Assembly: GCA_021904315.1 (NCBI GenBank) | Contig: CM038907.1 | Coordinates: 16,933,223-16,997,222 of the forward strand | Direction of reading: 5' to 3' | From: Sphagnum magellanicum | Lineage: Eukaryota > Streptophyta > Sphagnopsida > Sphagnales > Sphagnaceae | Length of the DNA stretch: 64,000 nucleotides | Shown: one piece after another, positions 37,335 through 50,400 of the stretch | How the letters are laid out: each line of letters starts with the position of its first letter | Numbering within the stretch: position 1 is the first letter of the stretch | The notes under the pieces: model-generated | Told to the model about the DNA's origin: nothing | What the model saw: only the letters and a program-made list of their open reading frames with translations | Databases searched by the model: none | Position numbers and translations under genes: made by a program

Positions 37335-38403
37335 ATGAATGTCGTCCAAGAGAAAGCATCGCAGGGGCCGGAACAGAGCCACAGCCGGGAAGAAGAAGGG
37401 CAATCATCGAACAATAATAATGAAGAAGAAGAAGAACAGCAACAACAAGAACGAAGGCATTTTTCAGACTTGTCTCGCACGTTTTCCTTATTTCCAGGAG
37501 ACGAGATTTCGAATGATTTAGGATGGCATCAACAATCTGGTGCACTCGAAACTTTCAATGACACATCACATGTTGCGAAGACCTTGATAATTGACGATGA
37601 AATCTCAAGTCTAGATGCCTCAAGTTCATCTTCGCAACAAGGAGTTGGTAATCAAGCTCTTCTTGTTGCGCATTACGATGTGTCTTCTTCGACGACGGAG
37701 AACACCCAATTTGCTGGGATGTCAAGAGACGCAGAAGACTGGTCGAGTAATGTGCCTTCAAAACCAGCCGCTAAACTAGCGTGCGTGAAACGCAGCGTGC
37801 CGCAACGGCTCACGATTGAGAACCTAACATCTCGTGAAATTTTGATGCGGAGCCCATCTAGTTGTATAGTGGGGAGAACAAGAAGGATGTCCGACCCCGG
37901 GACGCTGGCTGTGAACCTGGATCGCGTAAGCACGTCCATGTACAGCGAGACTCCCACAGGACAGACTCCCCGCTGGGATAGCTGGCAAGAATTCGCAATT
38001 GTGGTACTTGCGCAAGAGAATAAACCCAACTTTGTTTTCATTCAAACCATTCCAGAAACATGTTTCAGCATGTTCTACTACACATTGAAGTCCTTGGCTG
38101 CTTCTACTACGTTTTCACGTGCTGCTTAGTTACTCAAATCTATTGTTTGAAGAGGTACATACATGTCTGTGCACTCAGAAGGGAAAAGACACTTTCTTTG
38201 TAAAATGCAGAATTCGCCGACGACCCCGGCAGGCGTAGAAACTGAGCAGACATCTCAGAAACTGAAAGAATTAATTCGCTATCTCCCCAAATTGCTGCTC
38301 CGGAAAGCACTCTCGGATCCAGGTTGGCCCTCTGGCCGTGTTGCTTAGAAAGTAACTTTCTTCTGCAGCCCAGATTCAACCCATTCTGCCACAGACATTG
38401 CAA
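37335..38403 (+). other. Cyclase N-terminal region: disordered, Glu/Gln-rich, then basic helix
   Basis: Exons 1-3, about residues 1-270. An EEEEEQQQQERR stretch is followed by Ser-rich sequence. An RRMSD site at about residues 183-187 fits the basophilic R-R-x-S pattern. The conserved-looking helix LKELIRYLPKLLLRKALSDP precedes C1, as in other soluble cyclases. Exon 2 ends at 38322 and exon 3 (38374-38403) is only 30 bases long; both are chosen for frame and a CAG acceptor. Confidence 0.6.
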
Positions 38404-41400
38404 GTAATGTAAAAAATACCAGAGGGTTTCTTGGCGTGAACGTTGAAGAGGTTCATGTCTGCATTTCTCGATCCCATTTTGTGCCACGGCTTAGAAGGAT
38501 TCACGGTTCTCTGTTTAGACATCCTGCTCAGGAGCTAATGCAGAGAGTGATGGTAAATTGTCCTTGCCATTATCCATAGATATAGGTGAAGATCTCACAC
38601 GTTGCGACAATCACAATCCTTATATCACACTCCGTTCTGTTGTATGTGGTTGAGGTATTTCAAGTATCACTGGAATAGTTATTGGTTGCCACCTTACAAA
38701 AATCTGCGGATATTATCCTTCGTGCAACCTCACTGTTGTCTTTATACAGTTTTAAGCTCCTCCCACAATACAGAATTCATAGTAGCTTTGTCTAAAATTT
38801 GACAATTTCTGAACAACCAATCTTCATCTCTGATCATTGCAGATACTGTGGCTACACAACCAGCGATGGATGTGTTTCAAGCAGCTGTACTTATCGCTGA
38901 TATAACTGGATTCACACCACTTACTGAGCGTGCCTTGACATCAAAACGTGGATCAGAGCTTGTGGAAGAACTCACTGTTACTATGAACAATTACTTCGAT
39001 GAGGTTTGCCTTCAATTCTTCGTAAAACACTTATGCCCTTCTAACTGCAATAATGCTTTTGAAGTGAACTCCTGTTGTCTGTACATATGAATTCATGACC
39101 AAAATACCCGCCCCATTATCCCATCTAGTGTCCACGACATACTGAGATCACATCAAAAGTTTCAGGGTTGTGTTTTTAGTAGTCCTTCTGAGTTGTACAT
39201 GGAAGACTGTACCTCTCTGTGCCTAACACAATGGTTTTGATTTGTTGACTTTTTCCCAACCTACCACAGACTATCAGATCCTTTTTGGATACAGAAGGTG
39301 CAATTGCCACATGGTGGCATTTCTCCTGTTCGCTGCCACCTTTTTTCTTTGTAGCTCTGTGTTGCAGTTGATTCCTTCAATTGGGGCCTCAGAAGAATTG
39401 AAATACACTTTATTTGTACTCTCAAAGCTTTGGTCATGCTCTTCCTTGTAGGGAGAAGAAATTATCTCATCTCTATCAGCTTGCTGCAGTTGCTTGCTAA
39501 CTCAGCTCCTAAAAAGTGTCATCTGGTTGTAGGCCATTGAACTGGTTTTGAACTATGGTGGTGACATCACAAAGGTCAAGACCTCATCCTCTCTCGTACC
39601 AGTTGTTGCTAAAAGCTATAAGAAACATCAGAGATCTTTGTAAATTGTATGCCTTGCAAATCTAGGTGATTAGTATTTTTTGTTGTTCCAACACATGCTC
39701 ATCAATTCTCAAGTAAATTGTTCCAAACTTCAAAGGGCTTTCAATTTTGGACAGTTTGCTGGTGACTCCATGATTGTGTGCTTCCCTGTTGACATAGCAA
39801 GCAATGAGGTGATGTTCACTCACCAATAAATGGCCTTTAACGTCCGTATGGACTGACTACATTTAATCTGAATGTAGGTTTGACCTAGATGTTTGCTTGT
39901 AAACTATCATGTTGCTATTACATTCTCATTTTCACAGGGAGCTATATATCAGGGTTAGCATAGTAATCCAGCATTAGAATGAACAACATGCTCTTGTTTT
40001 GGATATACAATGGTCCTTGTGGGCAATTTTGTTGCTCAACATCTAACTATGCCTGTCACTATTCTTGTTTGTGTTCTCTGTGCATTCTAGAAAGCAAAGA
40101 GATGTCCCTCTTCACTAATCATAATCAGCTGCTTGATGGCTTATTGCTATCATCCCTATTGACAAATCTGATGCTCAGATTTATGCATATGGTGCTTTTT
40201 TGGACTATGTTTTGTTTTCAGAGTCAATCAAAGTGTGCTCTCCGTGCTGCTGCATGTGGTTTTGATCTGGTCTCCAATCTTGGTGCTTACACTCCCCAGG
40301 CATGCTTTCTATAGTTGAATTTCTGACTATTACTTAATCAATTGTGACAGCAACTGGGTCAAGGCAATCATGTAAGTTCAATTAGCAGCCATGTCTATTT
40401 CCTTCATGTTGAGCTCTACCATTGAGGACTTATGTAGCTACTTTGCAATCAAATCAAAACCAATGCCACCTATTACACAGCATATCTCCACTCCAGAAAT
40501 GAATGTCTCTAGAAATATCTACGTCTGAAGGCTTTTTGATTCTAACAGTATTTTCCCTTGCAAAGAATGGTTAAGAATCCAGGCCTCTCCCTTACCTTCA
40601 TGCAATGTCAATGACAATTGGCATTACTGGAACATGGGTTCTGCTTACCACTACCAAACTGTTGCAGCTAGGTGGCTATGGTCACACTTCAAACAAATGC
40701 AACAATCAGGAAGAAGAGGATTGCTCACCAAGGGCTTCAACCAGTTCCACAAGAATGAAGGGCTCCTTTGATTCTGTGCATGTCTTGGTAGCAGACGGGT
40801 TGGTGCTTAATCGTGTGGTGTTAAGCAGAATGCTGGGTAAACTCAACTGCAAGGTAAGTCTGATGTTTTAGTCCTATATTGCTTATCCCAAAAACATCAC
40901 AATAGCCAAGCTTTGGGATAATATCCTTGAAATCACTCTCCACTGCAAAAATAGACGAATGTGCAGATAGACAGTTTTCAATTTTTAGAGGCAGGAAACA
41001 AAGATTTGAAAGTGGACTAATCCTGCATCCAACTGGAAACATCTGTGCACCTTGTTACGTTGTACATTGCTCCTCTCATGTATAAGAAAGAGGTGACATA
41101 TTGCAAATGGCAGCAAGTTACAAGCATCCCATGAGTGTTGTAGAGGGGTTGGCCACATGATCCCCTTACAAAGTAGTCCTGGGGTGTAGTCTTTCTAGAG
41201 AGCATGATATTGATTACTACTGTAGCCAAAACCAGGCTGCCTATGTTTATAGGGGTATATCTTGGTCATCTGCTTTTCCGGTGGGGAAAATACAGGCTAG
41301 ATTTGTTGTACTTGGATACAAAAAGGAGACTTCAAAGAATGAGAGCTAGTTCATTACTTACGTATAGTAAGAAACCTAGTCTTTTATGGTGAAGAGGCAC

Positions 41401-44400
41401 CATAAACTATGCCCTCATCAATCTCATTCTTGCATTATGTAAGAGTCCTTGTTTGCTAGAGACACCTCAAAGAGTGCCAGGCCAAAGAGCCACACAACTT
41501 AAACAGAGAGAACCACTAAATCAGGGGCAATCTCACCTGTGTGTTACAGGACCTGTGTAAGTTACATCTGTGAAGATGGAAGCTGAATCTGATGTGGAGA
41601 ATTAGAATGCCACAGGTAGTGCTTGCTGCAAATGGAAGGGATGCTGTGGCAGCACATGGCAAGCAGACATTCCAGCTGATATTTATGGATGTAAACATCC
41701 CCATCATGGATGGCTTTGAGGCAACCCGTCAGATTCGACAAAATCCTGTGTGGCCTGGTGAGAAGGATGTACCATCCCTGGAAACTTCTGAATCTAGGTC
41801 CTATAATGAAATTTTTTCATACCCTTTTGGCAGCAGATGCTGCAGTTATCCTCAATCATATATTATACAAAGATAGTTCTTATAAGTCTTAACAAAACTG
41901 ATGGACAAGTGAGCTCTCAATACATTCTCTAACTTAGTTTTCTAATCTGAATCATCATAGATGATCTGGTCTACCTACGCAAAAAATGATGTGGAATTTG
42001 TGACAAATTCACTGCACAGATATGTCCTCATGTGCAGACCGCCTCCAAAAGGTCAAAGTGTGGAACTGGGGAGAAATTTCTATTTGATCAGAAGATCCAT
42101 CTCCCAATCTTTATCACCAATCCAGTATTTAGTTTGAAGTCGCACTCTTCTTACACATAGCAAGCAAGAAGCAGCATGTTGTTAGTTCCAGAAAGTAGTA
42201 CTGTCTCAGTCTATAGTCCAGATGAATCCATCTTCTGTGTGAGGCATGTGAACACTCTACTTATGCTCTTGATAAACAAGTTCAACAGAGGTGCTGCGCT
42301 TTGAATATTGTTATTAAGTTCCACTGGTGCTGATTGAGACCTTTTCTAGGATGCTAGAACCGATGTAGGAATTTCCAGCTGGTTATGCAAGATTGTGGTG
42401 AATAGTGTGTTATTACATATGATGAGTGGTGTGAACAAGAGAAATGACAAGAAGAAATTCCAAGGAGGGCTGTTGTTTAGAACCTGTAGACCATACAGAT
42501 CACTGCATGTCCAGACCTCTAATTCATTGAGTGTCAAAGAGGTTGAAACTCAAAAATGTGAGGAAGAATCCAAAACCATCAGTAGCGCATCTTTTGTTGT
42601 ACTAAAGCCCTGGACAAGTTTTTCCAAATTGTATTTCACTTTTTAAGTGCTGAAAGAAGCCTCCTGTCTATGGTATGTGGATAAATGTCATCCCTTTGCA
42701 GCTGTAATGAAATCAATAACCTGGTGCCTTTGTCTGGGTGTTTCTCTTGAGGCCAAGTTCAGACAGGCAAACCAATCATCATTGGGGTACGTACCATTAC
42801 ACACTGACTTTAGAGGGCTTGTAAAATTCAAGTCAGCTTTATTGTACAGAGCATGACCAGAAATTGAAGGGTTTGATGCCATTGTCAATTGAGTGTTGCT
42901 TGCAAGTCTGGCTGGTCTCCTTTTAGTTCTCACTGGATTCACTCTCTAAGGCCCATAAAGACCTCACAATTAATTGCAGTTATTCCTAGCTGATTCTTTC
43001 TGCAAATTGACATCTGAGCTCAATTATCCATGAGCTTTTTCCACTACAAGGGTGTGTCTAACTCAGTTCTAGAAATGCATGTAATGCCTGGTAGGTCTGT
43101 GGAAGCTACAATGACGAGCTCAAGAAGTCTTCTATGGCATCAGGAATGGATGATTTGCTGATAAAGCCCCTCACTATGACACAACTGGTCAACATTCTGC
43201 AAACATATACCGAGCATAGTCAACAGGTTTCATCTGTTCCCCATGATAGTAATGGTGCAGTCAAGAACACTTCAAGCAAGCAGCGATCTTCCTGCCAGAG
43301 AACATTGATGCACAAGGCGGTCCTCCACCACACCTCTGAGTTGGATTCCTGCAAACTAGCTATACCAACAGAGACTCCCCTTACTCTTACACTGAAAGTC
43401 ATGATTGGCATGGGAGAGGTACATCCATTCATTTGACATTTTATTCTGGATGCTGGATTTGATGTTGAGTCAGCATAGATTAATCCCAGTGATGGAATTG
43501 CACATCCTTGATGCAGTGAAGACAATGATGAAAGCGGGTCATTCTGTAACCTGACAGGTGTGCACTTTGAGTGTTGGAGGTGGAGTGCAAGTTCCAACTG
43601 GACAGCCACGTTGGGAGTTTTTCATGGCTGATATCCCTTCACCTCTTGGAACCACTACCCACAATCCTATGGACCAACTACGTTGTTGTGAGGAGCTGGC
43701 AAAGTCTGGCAAGGAGAACAAACCTTATGAGTTGAACTTTGTTTTGGATAATTATTTCACCAAGAAAGTTTCAGTTTGTCTCCCTTTGGACATTGTGCAT
43801 TTTCTTGTCAGATCTTACTGATTGCCTTCATTTATTTGTCCAAACATGACATGTGCTTCCATAAAGGCCAAACATCCAACCTAAACATGTTTGTATTTGA
43901 AACTGCAGGGGATGTCATTTTGTCTCCAGAGGCATGGACCCATATTTTAAAGGAGTGTGATGGTGAGGTGTTAAAGGGGGGCTTTGTGCGGCTTGGTCAC
44001 ATATTTGGCAATATCAGTGTTCCTCTTTCTCAGCGCAGCTGGTGTAATATTGAAGACCAACTAGTCCCTAAAATTGTGAACAACTTGAAACGGTAGGATG
44101 TCAACCCATTTCAGTCAATGTAACAGATGCAGGTAGTAGGCAGAGTTTGTAATTCAAGCATGATTTCCTAATATCAAAGAGGTCTGATTGTCATTGTCTC
44201 TGCTGGAATTTCTTTCCCTTAGTAGTCAGCAGAGAGACAATCTCAGGTACAGGTTTGGAATAGCCTAATGTAGATACATGGTCATATATTTACATCGAGC
44301 ATTTGGACCCAACTCAAAACTGATACACAGCAGCTGGTTGATGGTGAAATGGAGAGAAAAGGCTTTTGTATATGAGACCATTGGCTATGTAGAAAGAGGG

Positions 44401-47400
44401 ATAGAAGCATAGCCAACTAAGAGGGTGTTGCTTTCTACTTTGCTTAGGTATTTACAAGAAGTGTTGAGAAGCAACATAGGTTCTAGCCCCATGAGTGTGA
44501 TACAAGCAGAAATGCGGCATGTTACCTGCATTTTCTTGGGGCTTCCTTCTTTGTCTTCATATAAGGAGTGTCGCTTGTCCCACCTTCAGTGTGTGCAGAC
44601 TGCCATGCTATCAGTACAGCAACCTCTCCGTCAGTATGAGGGGGCACTTGCACAGTTTCGAATGGATGAAAAAGGTAAGGGGCCCATTGCTTTTTATGAT
44701 GACTCTGTAATGCTTTTTTCTTGCAGTGAGACTGAGTACACACCAGAAAAGAACAACAAATTGAGCGTTACTAATGTGTGGCTTAGGAGACGCTGGTCCC
44801 TATGTCTAACATTTCCTAAGAATTTGCAGACTGGTGTATGGCAGGTTACCTAATGATTTGTGCATTTGGGCTTCCGGGAAATCTACATGAAGATGATCCA
44901 AAAAGAGGAGTTCAAACAGCATTGGCTATCAGGGAAAACCTTAAGGAGCAAGGGCAAGATAGTGCAATGGGTGTTACAACTGGCAAACTTCTTTGCACTC
45001 TTGTAGGTGGCAAGAAGCGTTGTGAATACACAGTGTTTGGGGACACCATCAATTTGAGTGCTCGCCTCATGATGAAGGCTAAGAATGAGGTACAAAGAGA
45101 TAGTATTTGATTAGACAACCCAGGGGAGATCATGTACTTCAGCAGTAAAATTCATCACAAGATTAGTATGCCATTTGACATGTAATATGTGGGATGTGAT
45201 GGACAAAAGATACTCTTGCTGTTAATTGCAGCCATAGCCTTGCAACCTGCTAACCATACATCCTCTGTCCAGTTTGGATGTATGGATCGGACTTGCAGGA
45301 ATAGCATCAAGTTTGGGAGAGGGGGCTACTGGGGGGAGGAAAGAGAATGGTGACCTCAGTTTCCTGGACTGCTCAACTTCATAGACGAGAGCTTACCTTA
45401 ACACATATTACCAGTTTGGCCTGTTCTTTAAACATTTTAGGACTGCCCATCACAAGATGAGAGTATATTTAACCCATTCTGTCCTAGCATCCAGACCTCC
45501 CCTTTACTGCCCAACCACTAGCTCTTACAGCAGTTTCAAGCTCCAGTGAACACATCAATGTATCTCAAAGTATATCATCCCCCCATCAGATGCCCATCCC
45601 TACAGTAGTGGTCTTGTCCACTAGTACTGGGATTGGTTGGTCTATCCATGGTTACCTTTTGTGATATATCCACATGAACCTGGTTGATGAAAACACTGAA
45701 GAGCAGTGCAGAAAAATCTTCCATCTTACAATCTTGGGCAGGGTTTTGACATAATCTAATAAATTGAATTGTGACACAGGCTTGAGAGATAGAATGTGAC
45801 TACTTGTGTTATAATAAAAAATGTACTTATTGATGAATTTATCTCTGTGCCACTGTTGACATCTTCCAAGGTTTGTGTATCTTTGTGGCATTCCTAACTG
45901 GTAAGAAGTGCATTTTTGAGCTGCAGATACTTGCAGACATGGAGACCTACAAAGCTACCTCAAACTTGTTCAACTACCTGGCACTCCCACCAATGACACT
46001 GAAGGGGAAAAAGAGAGCTACTTATGTCTACTGTGTGTTAAATGCCACACCACAGGCCAATATTGCCAACCACATACCTCCTTCAGAGGATGCCAAGCAT
46101 GCTCCAGAGGATCTTTTGATTGGAAGGGAGGTGGAGTACCAAATATTCATTAACACAATACACACTTTTCTCAAGCAATTTTTAGCTCTTTCACCTGTCA
46201 GAGCCATCAGTGGTAGGACAATTGTTGAAACTTTGTCTGCTGCAAGTGAGGATAAAGCAAAAATATCTGAGGAGTTTTCAGTGGTGCAAGACATGGTTGA
46301 TGCCAGAGAGAAAGAATTTCAATATAGTAGCAGGCTCCCTGATCTCGAACCTGAAACCCACCAACTTAATGTGGAACCCTGTGGAATGATTCTGTTGATA
46401 GGGCATGCTGGAATAGGGAAATCAAAGCTGTTACAGTCGGTCATTAGTAGACTTAAAAAGGAACAATCACCTGTGCAAATTCTCCTAAGTGCTAGTGATC
46501 CTGAACATAACAATGTGTTGGTGTTTGGTCCTTGGGCAAGGCTTGTGTGTGATCTCTTGTGCTTTGACCCAAGGTCAAGTCCAGAGGAGAGGGGAACCAT
46601 TGTGGCAAAGCATCTGCATGCTTCTTCAATGCAACATGCCCACTTGTTGAAGGATATCCTCAAGATCAAAATCAAGGTACCCAACTCTCTGCTGCACAGA
46701 ATGTCCTTTTAGTTGAATCTCTCTCATGTGGCAATTATGCAAATTGCTCATTAAACATGCATCATATTCTGTTTTACAATTCTTACTGGCCTTTGAGAAG
46801 GGCACTTGACACCAGTTTTCATCATGGATTCTCTAAGGCCACCATCCTGTGTCCTTATCATTAATGCTGCATCTTGTGATGGCAACAAAATTTACTTGGA
46901 AACATATTGCTCATCATATCAACAATCAGGTATTGGTGATGACATTCATGCAGAAGCCTAGTAAGACAACCAGTCAAATTCCATCAGCCAACAAAGGGAA
47001 GATGCTCAAGCGCTGGCAGAGTGACCCAACTCAGTCAAGTGGAAACAGCTCCATTAGCAAGAAGGTGTTGTGTGTGCTTCAACTCCCATTGCACATGTTT
47101 CTGGTATTGTTGAGAAATTCTACATTACTGTAGGGATCATATTCTTCTGGATTTGACAGAAATACCACCTTCTTCACCCTGCTATTTCTTGAGCTACAAA
47201 GGATTCTCTCACACTCGCATATCCCCTCCATTCTGCCCAGTGCTACATTACAACCCCAAATAGCATGTGTATGCAGTGACCATGGCTGACATTGTAGAAG
47301 GCCAATACGCATATGTAATATATTTCAACCTTGTCTCTTCTCCATGTTCCAGGGTGGGAGAGGACAACGCATGTCATTCATGTCACATCTTGCTGCCCAA

Positions 47401-50400
47401 GGGGCACAATTTCTTTCTACTCTAACCCCCAGGAAAAGCTTTGGCTTGACCAGGAAAAGCTTTGAAGCCAAAAGAACTTCGAATGTTGGATCTGGTTCTC
47501 CAATCTTAAGTGAAACAAAGCTGGCTGCAGTCTTAAGTTCTGGTGAACAAACTGGTATATTTCTGCACAGTTGACAAGCTTCAGGACATGTATGGTGCAT
47601 AATTTACCATGAAATTTCTAGCCTTAGGTGCATTCAGTAGGATAAGCTCATTTGGAAAGTGAAAGCTGAAAACTTCCATAGATAAACCATTTGGATGTGA
47701 GTTTCCTTATCTTGCAGTCACAGATTTGAGAGCTGATGTGGGTGGCAATTCTAGAAGGAATCTGATTGAGACTCAAAAGCAGAGTAGAGACATCAAGCAA
47801 CTCGATGACAAAAAGAGGGCATCAGCAGATGTCCGTGTGCAAAGAATTGGGCAGTTAATTCTGGAGCTGCTACTGTCACTTGTATTGAGGCCTTGCATTA
47901 TCTTTATGGAAGATGCTCAAGTATCCTCTTTAACAATAACTCTTCCAACCCTGTACTTGTGAGATGAGATGATGAGAGAGAAAGTGTTGAAGACACCAAT
48001 ATAAAGGTTTGGATGGTTCTGATGATCTCCCTTGATAAAGACCTGGCAGCTTCTGGACAAGCCATCCTGGGGTGTGCTGAAGGGTGTCAAAGATGTGCAA
48101 GGGGGTGGGATATTGGTGGTGGCTGCATGTCGCCCCTTTGGGTGCCATGCCCCAAGAGAGTACACAGCACTTCTTCAATCTGATACTACTGTGGTTATTC
48201 ATCTCAGGCAAGGACAGAAATCTATGAACTTCAAGAAGTTAGAGGCTCAGATGAGTTTCAGGTGGTCTATGTAAGCATGGTGGTGAAAATTGCTCCACCA
48301 AAGTTCTGATGGGTCATCTTTTGGGACTTTTTAGAGACTCTGATAATGTTCTGACATGAGTTTCCTCCTGTGCAAGGACAGGGAGCTGAGTGAAACAGCC
48401 ACAGAGGAGCTGGTTCAGCAAAAGATTGGTAACTTGCAACAAGCACCACTGAAGATTCCAAAAGAGATATTTGATGTCATTTTCAATCGGACCCATGTAT
48501 GTCCTCTTGCAGTCCAATTGCACCTTGGGAACATTTGCAGAGCAATTGTGTGACTGAAGCAACACAAATCATACTCTTTTTTTATATCTAGTATGTGAGC
48601 CAATAGGGGCCATGATAAGTCATTGTTTTGCTGACAATGACAACTGAAAATCCATATGCTGGTTTCCATTTCCAATTTCAGTCGTATGACACCAAATGTG
48701 GATGTCTATGAGTTAGTCATCTCTGAGAGAAATTATTAGAAGATGCTGAAGATCACTCTATCCATATTCCTGCAGGGTCATCCACTATTTGCTGAACAGA
48801 TGGCAAGTGCACTGGTTGATATATACATGAAATCTAGTGAAGCACAAGAAGGGGAGAACAGACCATCAAACATCACCCTCAATCTCCACCAATTCAGCTT
48901 CTCACATTCTATGGAAGCTCTTATTGCATCACGTGTTGACCTTCTGGAGCCCAAGCAAGCTTTGACTCTGAAGGTTGAATGATCTCTGAACTCATCTGGT
49001 AGAAACATTGACTTCCAAACAATTCACTAAACAGGTTCTCAATGTACAGGGGAATCAAAGCTGATTTGTCTTGAAGTCTTTGACAGTAGTTTAGTGCAGT
49101 ACCATCAATTGTTACATGAAAAACTCGATCTTTGACACATCTGTGATCCAGGTGGCAAGTGTCATTGGCCTCAACTTTTCAGTGGACCTACTTCTCAGTA
49201 TTCTTAACGAACAGATGCAGAGGTAAGATGATGTCCCCTTTTATGTATATTAAACTGCAGGTATCCTCCAATTCTTTGCAGCCAATGGCACCCACATCAC
49301 ACCCAACAGATTGCAAGCAAAGTGCATTCTTTTCTGTGACTAAGACGAATGAACACTTGAAATTCATCATGGTGAGAGAAAATAGGGAGAAGAGAGTCAT
49401 CCTGTGTGCAGACAGATGTAAGGAGATAGAGATGGGAACTTGTAGGAACTTTTCTTCTGAAGTAGGGGTGGGCAGAAGGCAGGGAGGATGCATGGTCATT
49501 AAGCAAAGAACGGCTGCTGGTGGCTTTGCAGAGCCTTGACAAGCTGAACTTCCTCACACACTGGCCGACTGACCCTGAAGGATTTTATTCCTTCTCTAAC
49601 TCAGTATGACATTATTTTCAACCTCTGATTGCATTTCTTGCTCAGTGATGCAATAATAAAGAGGTACTCAGGTTTGAATAGAGTTGACATCTATCTCACA
49701 TAGTCATTGACTCCTGAATGATCATCTCTTGATTAGTTCTATTTTTTATTTTGTTCATTCCAATTGTTGTCATTGCCTAAATGTCCCAGGTTGATATGCT
49801 GTGGCAGGTGATCAAAGATGTGATATATGAAATGCTTCCATTTAAACAGAGGCGTCACATCCATGCCCACATTGCAAGGGAGCTCCTCAATCAAGGCACC
49901 AGTGGGATGCAATGTGTGAGTATTGCACATCACTACACTATGGCTTGCAAGGATGTGGAAGAAATGGAAATTGGTCTTGCCACCATTGCCATCGACCTTT
50001 GGGAGACAGCAGTGTGTTGAATCTCAACTTTTCTTTGTAATTTGGCTTAACATTTGATGTTTTTTACAGCCTCTGCAGATGGAGAGTAGTAGTATTGTAT
50101 ATACTTTATAGAACATAACTTTCAGCAATGTTCCTGGAATACTAGGTCTATGAATGTGCTTAGTCACACATCTATGGTTGGTGGTCAAGTTCATATGGGA
50201 AAATACAAAGATGCTATTCTTCATTTATGAAAGGATACCCTCTGATTTTCCATTGTTGGATGATGGTCTGCCATGTTCTGGGATCAATTTGAGATACATT
50301 CAGTTTACAATCCAAATGTGTAGATTTTCTGATCCTTAAAATTAGAAAAAGCTCAACGGAATGGATTTTACACCCCTTGAGTAATGTTGGTTCTGAAAAA

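Noticed and set aside
42020-42051. 32-base cyclase exon between the receiver halves
   Set aside because: Kept in the model only as a weak bridge: it fits frame and splice consensus but does not supply the expected beta-4 strand, so it should not be taken as established.
40668-43190. Receiver exons as bacterial contamination or a separate two-component gene
   Set aside because: They are split by plant-type introns in matching phase, and exon 12 fuses the receiver end to cyclase C1 sequence in one open frame.
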